This document shows, piece by piece, positions 35,911-47,151 of a stretch of DNA of 60,000 nt (within the stretch, counting starts at the first letter, position 1; each line of letters opens with the position of its first letter). Made by a program: the position numbers and the translations under genes. The stretch is from Bolinopsis microptera (taxonomy: Eukaryota > Ctenophora > Tentaculata > Lobata > Bolinopsidae), in NCBI RefSeq assembly GCF_026151205.1, contig NC_087079.1:9168635-9228634 (forward strand), read 5' to 3'. Below the pieces are notes generated by a model. That model was not told where the DNA came from. It searched no databases and saw nothing but the letters and a program-made list of their open reading frames with translations.

Positions 35911-38900
35911 TTGCGTTCTTGAGTAAGCGCCTACGCTAAATTGATTTGTAGATTCCGTTTGGTTAAATCAATACTTGACCGCTATTAACTAAGAAATGTG
36001 CTCATTAAAAGTTCGTAAACAAAAATAAACATTTAAATAAAAGACATGCTCGCAGAAAGAGCAAACAAAGATTTTTGGGCGAATGTATTAAAATGAATAC
36101 GTTAATGAAACATCACAAAAATACAAAAGCAAAGTTTGATGTTTAGCTACGGTGCATGCTAGCCAAAAGAAATTCATGCTGAAGCTTGTGGCACAGAAAA
36201 CTCAAGGCACTAAGTTAATAAAATAGGACAGGAAATTAATCATAACGTAAACGAGAGATAAATCATCAAAAACCCTAGTCACGAGCTACACAAGAACTTA
36301 ATATTAGGTTAAACGAAAATTTATATCGCAACAAACATATGCTGACAATAATGTTGTGGACATGCTGATCTCGTACCTGCAAACTGAAGTTTGCCCCCTC
36401 AACGTAGGTTCAATCGTTACAATGTATCACCTTAACATAAATGGGAATCGTTAATCAGAATGAACAGTAATCATCAATTTAGTTCATGACTCATTTTCGA
36501 AAATCATAATCATTAATTCGAACATCAAAGAAACTGTTGTGTAATTAAAATAACAAATGATTAATGACGACACACTTAACAAGGCAGGAGAACCGTTAAA
36601 TATCAATTATACACGTGGTGTTAGGTCACCACGTGGTAATAAATAGCTCACAAACGACAAAGCAGGATCAACAATTGGGTACCAGTATTCAGTTTTTGCT
36701 TGATCGCTGAGCTACATGCGGCGGTAGATACGGAAATATGTCGGGTCTAATAAAGTAAATGAAATTCCTAGAGGTCGACTGGAGCAAGAATCACATACCT
36801 TCTGGATTCTGGAAGTATGATTTTTATAATAATTTACTTATCTAGCTTACTCATAAGGTACCGTGTGTGTAGAAAGTAAACTAATCATCCAAACTATTCG
36901 GTAACCGGATGATATCATGGCTAATCACATTACAGTCTTCAGAGCGCAGACCTTTTCCGAGGGGAAATCCCTCCATCAATTGCTTTCCTCAATAAATAGA
37001 ATGTAAATATCATTATCCGGAAAAGTCGAGTTTCCGTGAAGATTCCTCAACAGATCATAGTGTTGTCTCACGAAGTAATAACATCAGTGTTAAATCTTTG
37101 TAATAGTGGTCCGATTTTCAGGATACACTGAGATATTGATTATTGAAGTGGGACAAACATAATCACTCCTCAGTCACATTCAGTCTGTATTCAATTTACA
37201 TAACAGTAAGTTAAAGTACTGAAGTTATAACACCATGATCACTATGACTTTGATTCTCGAGTTCAGAAAAAGAGTAAAACACTTATTGTGTATTTAAAAA
37301 ATCACCAAAAATTTTCACAATTTTTTGGACATTTTTGGGCGGTCATGAGCGTGAATAATTATGTCCGTGAAAATTCTGGTCCGTGAAAAACTTGTCCGTG
37401 ACAATTATGTCCAATGAAGAGAGTTATATTAATCATTATTTTTACTATGAAATATTCTGTATTGGTATAACTATATTTCACAGGTCAACTATTCAACGGC
37501 CATTTAATGATATCCGTATCAGATTATTCAGGGTAGTGCACACCCAATATGAGGACAGGTCACTGGAGACTGAGAAGAATTCCTTGGTCCTTTGTATGGC
37601 AAAGCTAAATTACAGTATCAATTAAGACTGCAGAGACCATATTATTTGAGTGAAAACATTCAGTACGACAACATGTTAACGATATATTTTTGGCTCAAGT
37701 AATTTACTAAACAATGAATTTACTTATAACTAATTAAATCTTTAAGTCGATAAACCACAATATAAATTGATGTAATATCCTATTGAAGCTAAAGCCACCC
37801 CATCACAGGTTTAGAACTACTGCTTCTAATAACTATTAAATGTATTATATGTATGTGAAAATTCAGGAAGTTTAATCTGTAAAGTTTAGTCTGCGAAAAT
37901 AACGTACGATAAGGTGTATTAATATAATCTCACGAAACATTGTATATGGTACGATATTTCGACTGATTTTAAATCTGAAACACTCGTACTTAGTAACTAT
38001 TGTCACCAACAAATTTAAAGTCACAATCGAATTGTTTACATAAACTATCAGGGGTTGGGTTGAACTTTAAACGTAACGTAAAAGCATCTTACATAACAGT
38101 GAAAAGTTAAATTCTAGAACAGACCCATTCATTTAGAACAGTCCTGAGAATGTTAAACGTATCGGGGGTCGGGGGATTTTCATAAACGAGTGAACGAATT
38201 TAAGATTTGGCTGCCACAAGAAGTGCCACTACAGTGCCACTACAGTGCCACTTCAATGCCAGTGCCGGGGTATTGACAGCGAGATACTGATAAAGGATCC
38301 ATAATTGATAACAGCCGATCAAAGCAAACGGTTGTAACGAAATATCTATAATCAACAGGTAAACACGTTTGATTTCGTACGGACCCATCATTCGTGATAA
38401 GTCTAATGTGTAATGAATCACTGTAAATAAACTAACCCCGGTTAATACCGTTTGTGATCGTAACTGCTACCTAGTTGATAAAGCAGAATAGGCGTCATGG
38501 GACTACTCAAAACACATATTCACATCCAAGAAGACAGATCTCTGGTTGCCGTCATCAATGTTAGAATCTTGGGTAGATACACATGTATCATCAATCGTAA
38601 TGAACTAGTAATTCGGAATTCGATAATCCGTCTGTGAACAGTGAACACTTAAGGCACGGTTGAGGCACGGTTACGGCACAGCTAAGGTACGGTTAAGGCA
38701 CAGTTAAGGTACGGTTAGTTTGCTCTGCAATTATTAGGTCTGACTACAGACGAGTTCTACAAAGTGATCGGTTAAAATAAACATATCTCGGGAACCAACT
38801 AATGAAACACAACACTAATCACAGCAACTTATAATAAACATTGATATGACTGAACGGTTTCCATTTAAAATCTAGTCTTGAATCTTTGAGCTGAGTTTCC

Positions 38901-39883
38901 AGTTGATTCGTATGCTTGTTATAATTGCGATTCTAGTAGAATCTTTTCCAAAAGTTTGAACACTTTCGTTTTCTGTTAGCAGATAAAATAACCAAGTCAC
39001 CACTATGCTATGTCAGAGTGACGTCAGAGTGACGCCTCTCTTGTATAACACAATCTAATTGAAACTTTAAACCAAAAAGACAGCATTTACCGAGCTAAGT
39101 AGCTAACATAAACAATCTGAGATAGAGAGTAAATCTCAACAATCACGTACAATGTACGGTGCATATTTTGAAAAAATGTGATAACTGTAACCTTGAAATT
39201 GAGTAATAGATTTGAGAAGCTTACGTTTCATTTCTCGATAACATGCAAGTGAACTTTAGTGAAAGCAAGCAAGACATACAAATGTCGTCTAGATAGACAT
39301 CAGAGATACAGTTATCCATTATATCATCCCTCAACAAAACACAAAAAAGTTCTCGACCGAACTAAAGCACTGTATTTGGCATGCAACGCTGTGTGCGTTC
39401 TATACATGTGCATATGAAATGGCTGGCGTAACCCTCGTCTATTGGCCACGGTAATTGTATACTTGAAACTGCACTGATATTAGTTATATCGGTATGTGGC
39501 TTACAATCATGATTCATGATTGCTGTAAAGTTGACTCTGATAATTCATGTTTTCATGTTACACAGACCAAAACTTCACTTACAAATCCACACAATTCTTA
39601 ATACTATCCTTTACTTCTAATATAATTATCATCTACTTGAAACATCCCACAAATTCATATATGTCTTACCTGGGGACCTCAGGCTATCATGTTCATAAAT
39701 AGAGATTCGGCGGAATGACAGGCTGAGCGCGGCCCAGTAATATATGTCTCGTTCTGAAGACTAGAGACTTGCCCAATATGTTGATTGTTGGATATGGTAA
39801 GCAGGTAATCGACTGTTCAATGTAGATAACCTTGACTACCGTAAACAAACAGTTCCGTCAGGTCTTGTAAGTATAATATAGTA
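35911..39883. other. Long AT-rich region without recognised genes
   Basis: No coding region is supported. Small structures: a palindrome CACGTGGTGTTAGGTCACCACGTG in the 36610-36640 area; repeated TGTCCGTGA words near 37370-37410, related to those at 420-590; three short GTGCCACTACA repeats near 38220-38260; and an imperfect series of about 12-bp units, AAGGCACGGTT and variants, at about 38649-38718. The promoter of the Ig gene probably lies in the left part. Confidence 0.4.
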
Positions 39884-40355
39884 GTAGATTCCAAACACAA
39901 GGAAATTTTCCTTCTGGTTGGTAATATACTCAATGATGGGAGTATAGTGTATTGGCTATGCCCCGCTTACTAGTTTAGCTCTTTCTAGTCCCCTGCTACA
40001 CGGCATGTAAACAGGGATTGGCTAGTTAGAGGCGGTCCGTGTAGGCCTTACACTGTGCTTTCAGCAATACTCATAAGTATTTCCGTGGCTGTGGTTGCAA
40101 TGCGCCTAGTCTACTGGAATGATTCTTCGGAATTTCGCTGGATTGTACAACTTTCGTCTTGGTAGATTCCAAACACAAGGAAATTTTCCTTCTGGTTGGT
40201 AATATACTCAATGATGGGAGTATAGTGTATTGGCTATGCCCCGCTTACTAGTTTAGCTCTTTCTAGTCCCCTGCTACACGGCATGTAAACAGGGATTGGC
40301 TAGTTAGAGGCGGTCCGTGTAGGCCTTACACTGTGCTTTCAGCAATACTCATAAG
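39884..40355. repeat. 194-bp direct duplication (39884-40077 and 40162-40355)
   Basis: Two essentially identical 194-bp copies are separated by an 84-bp spacer. On the minus strand each copy contains TAGCCAATCCC and ATAGCCAATACAC, two CCAAT-box-like words, and a GC-richer core. This could be a duplicated regulatory segment or a repeat unit. It does not match spliceosomal snRNA or tRNA sequence that I know. Confidence 0.75.
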
Positions 40356-40685
40356 ATCTTAGAGGTCTTATAAGAGGTCTTATAAGGTCCTTGTGTGCCT
40401 GATTTACCACTGGTAACCTAGTGTATTACATTCCTCGGGTTTAACTCTCAGCTTGGAAAATTAAGAATTGGCTCATTGAATGGTGCTCACTGTCTACATT
40501 ACAACATCGACATAACACTGCTGGATATTGTCTTTAAAAATATTGCAAGCTGATTCATGGCCACAGGAGATAAATATGATAAACAATTCTACCCAAACCA
40601 CTTAGGATCAATTATCTTTCCATGCTCTAACCTACAGTCACAAGTCACATACAACATAGCGAACTCGTTTCACTAAAATGAATAC

Positions 40686-40782
40686 CTTAGTTCGTTTATT
40701 TATGGCGGGCAATATTGTGGCGGAATTTCCGAAAAACCGTCCAATGTATATTTTGTAACCCGCCATAATTAAATGAACTAAG
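40686..40782. mobile_element. Small foldback MITE, 97 bp
   Basis: CTTAGTTCGTTTATTTATGGCGGG at the left and its inverted counterpart at 40759-40782 (three mismatches) enclose about 50 bp. The short size, terminal inverted repeats and lack of coding capacity fit a MITE. A target duplication is not clear. Confidence 0.6.
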
Positions 40783-41998
40783 ATAAACCACAACAATCAA
40801 CACAATCATTCAAAAGGTGCATTTTAATTGATGCATAATTAGTTTACTCAATCGATCTGGGAACAAACGACCCAAACCAAAAATGCATAATAGAAATGAA
40901 GCCCGAATATTAATAATACGAAAACAAGGTGAAGAAGGTGTGCAAAAATCCGGCGCCACGCACACGTAAAGGATAATGTTGGGGGTAAATACCAAGGGAA
41001 AGATCATTATAGTTATGCGAGGAAAAGAGAGAGGAGAGAGACAATTATACAGGGTAGGAAGCAGTTTAGGGAATGCGGGATACCCTGATAATGCTATTAC
41101 TAGCTCGGGACGGGGAGAATGTTGGATATGAAATGCCATACTACGTGACGTGTGCAATGTGATTATACCGTTCCTGTTTGCAAACCTAAGCTATGTAAAC
41201 AGTTTAGCGAGGCTTGTTTTGGGGTTACCCAGAATGAACAACCCGTACAAAATATAATTAATACTCGACGCTGGACAGATCACAGATTATTTTATACATT
41301 ATATTATATCTAATTTTTATTCCGGACATACCTCACCACGGTCTTGGAAGGTGGAAATAATGTGAAAAAATAATGTTAAAAACGGTGGAATGAGTGCGGC
41401 CAATAAAGTAAAATAAGAAGTATGTACAATGTAGCAACAGACTGCAACTCCTATGATACTGTGTTTAAAGTTAAATCTCGTCGACGAGATTTGCTTTCAA
41501 AGTGGTCAATTTGTTGAATTTCAACCATTTAACAGTTGTAATATAAGTTCAATGACAAATAGAGTACCAATGCGTGTAATTATTAGAGTAAACAAGGACG
41601 TTTGTTTGTGTAGATACCTTCAGCTCTTTATGAATTTATAGTAGAAGACGGACGTGCCCGTTAATCACAACCCGGTACTTGTCTTCAAAGTAGAGGCTTA
41701 GTCAGCCAGCCAGTAAGATTCTAAACCAATTTTTGATCAAATCAGTTTTCACCAATAACTCGTCAGGGAAGGAAAACATTTTAACTCTATTGTTATTGGG
41801 GTAATTCGGAATCAGCCGAATAAAATAGTACATCAAATCTTGTTAGTTTCAACTGACGAAGTTCCAGTGTGTGATGTATAGCTGTAGTAGAACTTCAACT
41901 AGAGTGCTTTTTTGCAAAAAGACTCGAATTCTGGAGAACTGACGCTAAATTCTGAATAATTTCTGGTCATACATCCGTATTACGATATATGGCAATGT

Positions 41999-42427
41999 CG
42001 CGGCACTCTCGAGGCACTGTCGTGCATGCACTCAGCACTGTCGTGGCACTGTCGTGGCACTATGGCGGCACTGTCGTGGCACTATGACGGCACTATGGCG
42101 GCGTAGTGCCAACTTTCAATCATGTTCGTTCAAAAGCATAAGACAATCATTATACCTTAAAATCCTGATCCGGTGTCGTGTCACATGCTATCAGATTATG
42201 GCCATGGGCGTTGCGATAACATATCAGAAGGATACATTTATGTATCACATACAACTACAAGGTTTGACCGGGATCCCGGCTTAATCCCGGCCGGCCCGGC
42301 CCGGTCGATTTTTAACTGGGACCGGGAATCCCTGTCCCGGCTGAAATTCCGAATTTTGACCGGGACCGAATCGGGATTTTTGTTTTTGCCAGGAGAGTGC
42401 CTCGACAGTGCCACGAGAATGCCGCGA
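41999..42427. repeat. Putative foldback with inverted arrays of an 11-bp GGCACTGTCGT word
   Basis: The left end (41999 onward) carries TCGCGGCACTCTCGAGGCAC followed by several GGCACTGTCGT or GGCACTATGGC units. The right end (about 42388-42427) carries the inverted counterpart. Between them is a GC-rich segment with CCGGGATCCCGG and CCGGCCGGCCCGG palindromes. Together this looks like a non-autonomous foldback element of about 430 bp. Confidence 0.5.
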
Positions 42428-42633
42428 TCCAGTGCCGTCGGGATCCGGATGAATGACCTAATTTCCGTTGATATAATTATAATTGGTGTTTATCGATCAT
42501 CACATCATATTCATACTTTCATAGATAATGCAATCTCACTATTATAATAGTAATATATATTACACGAAAACTTATTTTTCAATGTCATTGCATGATCAAC
42601 CTCAAAATTATTTGTCATACGTTGTATGACCCG

Positions 42634-42702
42634 CCGCGCACGAAGTGCGCGGCTCCCCCTGTATCGTCGAAGACGATACAGTGAATTAAAACGTCGAAGA
42701 CG
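42634..42702. repeat. Cluster of three GAA-triloop hairpins
   Basis: CCGCGCAC-GAA-GTGCGCGG (42634-42652), GTATCGTC-GAA-GACGATAC (42661-42679) and the shorter CGTC-GAA-GACG (42692-42702) are perfect stems of 8, 8 and 4 bp with the same GAA loop. They lie within 70 bp in otherwise AT-rich DNA. No gene is attached to them. Confidence 0.7.
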
Positions 42703-43455
42703 ATACACTAGTGAAGCGACAGTGGGGGTCACCACGTGATACAAAAGATCATAAGATGGCCAAATTGCAGATGGCCTGATCTTTATACTAGGTAGTGCGC
42801 CATCGACAATGAGCCGCGCGTGCCGACTGTCATGTAGGATGGTTTTTTAGCGCTAATTTCGGCCAGCACAATTTTCTTCAAACAAATAGATATTAAGTAT
42901 CCTTCCCGACCTCCAATTGCAACAAAAATTGGTAAGCTTACTCATAGACTTACAAGAAAAGTGTCCGAAAAATTTAAAGCATATCCAACCATCAAACATT
43001 ATGTTACAGCTAAAAGCAGCGTATTTTGCCCCATTTTGATCACTATATCAACTCCGATATCCACCAAATTTTTCGGACAGTTGTAAGGTCGTCGTCAATT
43101 TTCAAAATGATCTCATTTAAGGAACTGAAGATAAATCCGAATAATACAACAAAAATGATCAAATTTGGACGAATTTGGTCAAATTACGCGATTTTTACAG
43201 CTACTTTTGCTCCAAAAGCCGCGCACCATCAAATATGGCACCTAGGCGAAACTCACTGATCTTTCCAAAAAGGTATGACAAATTTGGTATCGTGAAAATT
43301 CTCACAGTCTCTAGAAAACAGTGGTACAAAAATTTTTAAAATCCGAGCAAGTTTATTTTTATCGTGCACCACCTATTTATACGTTATTAGTTTTTATTAA
43401 GTCTTGGCTAGCTAGTTCAAACACGTACAACGGGTTGTGATTAAATTTCGATTAA

Positions 43456-44550
43456 CGGGTGATACTGTACTCGTAAAATATCTGTTCCATATATAGGATC
43501 GTCGACGAGTCCAACTCGGCGCGCGTCCTGGTAGGTTGTAAACTTGTAGCGCGATGCACTACTGGGTCGCGCGCGCATCAAATAATGCTTCTCGCAACCA
43601 CGTATGCAGATCGGCGAGATGCGAAGGATTGGCATCGTGAATCAAGTTGTAAACCTACAAAATTTCGACCGTTCTGTGTACATGCTTAAATTTTTTTGTT
43701 ATTTGAGTAAGCCGTGGGATTGTGTAAGTAAGCTATATACTATACCAATATATTTTTTACGCTGATTTCAAATATGGAATATTGGAATAAAACTTATTCA
43801 TTATTGCGTAGCATGAAAATCAGTTTTAACTGTTAACGTGTTATTATATATGAGCAAATAACTATGTTTGTCAAACACGGTACGCGCACTTAACGGGTGA
43901 TACTCGTTAAATATCTGTTCCATATATTGGACCGTCGACAGGACCGTCGACGAGTCCAACTCGGCGCGCGTCCTGGTAGGTTGTAAACCTACAATACGCG
44001 CACGTGACAGGCTTGTTCATTTAATGTTTATTGTTTAATCATGCGGGCGACTGCTTGCCGGGACGGCGCGCTACTGCCTACTGCAACTGCGAGCGCAAGG
44101 GCTCTAGATAGAGCAAACAGGTTTGTAAAACGATATTTGAGCTGTTTATGCTTTAAGATTCCAATTAGTTTTGGTTTTAAATTAATTGACGATGTCAATT
44201 CATCGCAGCTCGGCGCGGCATTGACCATTGTTAATGATCTGGCCGGGCGCGCGCTACTTCGAAGAAATTTTGAGTGTGCGGCGCGGCACAGTAACGCATC
44301 GCGCTACACGATAAAGCAATGTATTGATTGTTTTGTAGTAAATAAAAATTTTGTCTTTCTTGATTTTGTCTTTCTTAGCAACTGGATTACAAATAAATAG
44401 GCAATCACTTGTATCGCAATGCGTTACTGGGCCGTTCCGAGCATCCACTAATGCTTTAGCTTTTCTCAACCACCTTCGTTAGATCGGCGAAATGTGCTAC
44501 TGCATACTGGGCAGTAGGCCTCGCCGAGCTAAGAAGAATTGGTATCAATT
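43456..44550. repeat. Two copies each of two GC-rich dispersed repeats
   Basis: Segment A, about 90 bp (AACGGGTGATACT...CGTCGACGAGTCCAACTCGG...CTGGTAGGTTGTAAAC), occurs at about 43456-43541 and 43893-43990. Segment B (GCGATGCACTACTGGG...AATGCTT...AGATCGGCGAGATG) occurs at about 43550-43640 and in diverged form at 44415-44500. GCGCGC-rich islands in AT-rich DNA suggest SINE-like or MITE-like units. Confidence 0.55.
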
Positions 44551-45010
44551 TAGGCAATCACTTTCTAACTACTTACTATAGTCGGATATCCGATCAATTA
44601 AAATCAATGAATTTAAGTTTTATCACTATCAGAGTGAAATTGGGTGGAATTTGAACTTAAATATTGTCAAATTGTTATCATTCTAGGGGGTAAAAAGTAT
44701 AACAAAATTCAAATTTTATTGCCATTACAATGAATAATGATATCATAATAAATATAAGTAAAAAATAAAATTTTGATTACTTTATCAACAACCGCCAAAC
44801 ACAACCGGCCCCGTAATCAACCGTAAGCATTTGAAAACCCATTCCTCCTCGGCTGATTACGTATTATGTGAACGACCCCTAATGTGTAATGTGCTTTTCA
44901 GAGGAAAATAAAATAATAACTTTTTTGATTTATACAAAAGATTTAACATTGATTGCACTCGATGATTTTCCTAATGATGCCAATCTGCCGACAAACGAAG
45001 TCTACTGTTA

Positions 45011-45626
45011 ACTGCATGAAAATGAGAAAAATCGATGTTACAATGCAAGGGTTCTTGAAGTGGAGAAAGGAAGCTTCACACCTTTAGTGTTCTCGACTTC
45101 TGGTGGAATGGGTGGTGAAGCTGAGAGACTGGTCAAGAAGCTGGCCAGTAAGATGGAGTACCACACTGGCCAGAGGTACTCAGACGCTGTAGGATACATA
45201 AGAAAGCGCCTTCGCTTCAGTGGCGTAACGAAAGGCCCTGCTGACCCCGCTGTGCAGGGGGGCGCCGTCTTAGGGGGGCGCCAAATCGTCGTTTGAATGT
45301 GGGACAATTTCGAAAACTTAACTAAAGTACTAGCAAAACTGCGCGTTTTGCTCTAGATACACACTTTTTTAGAGATTTTACCGGCGTATTCTTTAAAATC
45401 ACCTAATTTGTTTAATTTTAGGGAGGGGCACCAAAAGGGGAGGGGGCGCCAACAGGGGGGCGCTTTTTTCGGCAGGGGGGCGCCAACAGGCAACGTTACG
45501 CCACTGCTTCGCTTTGAAATCCTTAGAACAACAGTGATTTCTCTCCGTGGAGACAGAGGTGCGAGAAAAAACATTGTTGATATAAACAGTCTAGATCTTA
45601 ACTTGGAGCCACAAGGCCAAGGGTAA
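45011..45626 (+). pseudogene. Transposon-derived ORF remnant, split by a MITE
   Basis: Before the insertion the frame reads through VEKGSFTPLVFSTSGGMGGE and YIRKRLRF. After it the frame resumes as LRTTVISLRGDRGARKN and ends at 45624-45626. The pattern (FTPLVFS-x-GGMG, a helical segment, then LRxxxIxLRGxRG) resembles the C-terminus of ORFs that recur in many invertebrate and fish genomes as repeat-encoded proteins. I recognise the type from memory but cannot assign the element class. Upstream of 45011 the frame is closed by a stop, so this is a truncated copy. Confidence 0.55.
45218..45506. mobile_element. hAT-like MITE, 289 bp, 8-bp TSD
   Basis: The terminal inverted repeats CAGTGGCGTAACG and CGTTACGCCACTG are perfect over 13 bp. 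The flanks are CTTCGCTT on both sides (45210-45217 and 45507-45514), an exact 8-bp target-site duplication. The interior is G-rich (GGGGGGCGCC repeats) and non-coding. TIR start and TSD length fit the hAT superfamily. It interrupts the transposon-derived ORF between IRKRLRF and LRTTV. Confidence 0.9.
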
Positions 45627-47151
45627 TTTTTGATTGTTAAGGGAATTTTTTGAATTCTTAAAAATTCTTAAAAATTTAAATTTTGTTTTGCTTAAATTTT
45701 GTTTTACTTAAAGGGTTGATTTTATATAGGGTCATTGCTATATTATGTGTATATTGTTTGGATAATTTTATATTATTAAAAGAACTGTTAACTGCATCGA
45801 CAAATAAGAGTCAGTTTATTTATGAACTTTCCATTACTAGTTTTATCAATGTTTAAGGCGGAATTGTTCAAATTCAGTTTTTTCACAATTGATCCCACCA
45901 CCCTTTCAACAAATCCTTCCACATCTTCCCAAACGTCAATTAAGATCGAAATTCTGAATTAATTTCTACTGGTTTAATCTGATGTGATTTAGTTCATCCT
46001 CAAATACATCATGTGACCCATCTCTATGGTGTACTCGTATAATAATGTTTATGGCATACACACGCTGCACACACAGAGGCTATGTACATGGTAGCAGCAA
46101 ACTAACTGATAAACTTTAGATTTTATACTAACTAACATTACCGTAGCACTTCCCCGGGAAGTGCTACACTGCTCATGGTTATTACATGAACTAAATCAGA
46201 CAAAAATAAGTATTGCATAATATATATGTTAAACATCTTCATTCTTCATTGTGTGTGAATAGACAATTTAATTTTATTATAGCAATGGCCAATTGGCTGA
46301 CTATAAGGTCATGGCCTGAACAAACAATTAAAAAAAAATAGTCAAGTGATGCTAAAGCAGAGCACAAATGTGTAATAAGTTAATAGATTAAAAAACTGAT
46401 TCATGTGATGCATTACGCAGAGCACAGATAAAAAACTGATTCAATGATTAAAATTATAGCTGTGAGTGTCAAAAAATTACTGTGTCATAAAAAAGGAACG
46501 ATGTACACGTGATCTGAGATACCAATATCTCAATATGTTTGTTTGGGGACTGGTTTGTAAGCCAGCCAATGTTTACGAATATAATATTAATAACTTTATT
46601 ACATAATCATAAATATATATCATAAATAGATCAAATCTGAAACACAAATTTGCACGCAGTTAATAAATTTATAAAAAAAAGAAAATGAAGAGAAAAAAAA
46701 AAAAGGTTTATTGATAAAACAAAATATGGAGCACTCTGTGCTTCCAACAGCCTTTCAGACTCGCGCTAAGTTTGTTAGGGACTGATTTAGGATATCGTAG
46801 ATATTGCTATGCCATGCCATTAGTTTGGATATGTAGTGTTTGTGATTGTTGAAATCAATTAATTAATTACGGTTTGTGCTGATAGGAAAATAGTGATAGT
46901 GGGGAATGTGGCAGTGTAAATATGGACCTGGAATTTAGGATGTGTGGCTTATCCATTAATATTAGTTGCCGCTAGTCTGTGATCAGTTTGTTCTGGTTTT
47001 TTTGTGTGCAAATATATATTCATAGTTTATTTTTGTAATATCATATAATATATAGTACTTAATGATAACCATATGACTAATAACTGATTTACTAATTAAC
47101 TAATTAACTAATTCACTAAACTGATATAATGACCGTTGTGTCCAGTAACTT
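45627..47151. other. AT-rich, repeat-poor spacer
   Basis: No gene is seen. There is a perfect palindrome GTAGCACTTCCCCGGGAAGTGCTAC at about 46143-46167, a duplicated AAAAAACTGATTCA motif near 46390-46445 and a purine tract at about 46673-46705. The right end (about 47080-47120, ACTAATTA repeats) may be the short-repeat 3' tail of the minus-strand retroelement. Confidence 0.4.

Noticed and set aside
39884-40077. Possible snRNA gene in the 194-bp repeat
   Set aside because: Conserved U1, U2, U4, U5 and U6 sequence blocks that I would recognise are absent.
43490-43545. Hammerhead-ribozyme-like words (GACGAGTCC) in the duplicated GC-rich repeat
   Set aside because: The required CUGAUGA/GAAA core is not present in the right order, so I do not support a ribozyme.
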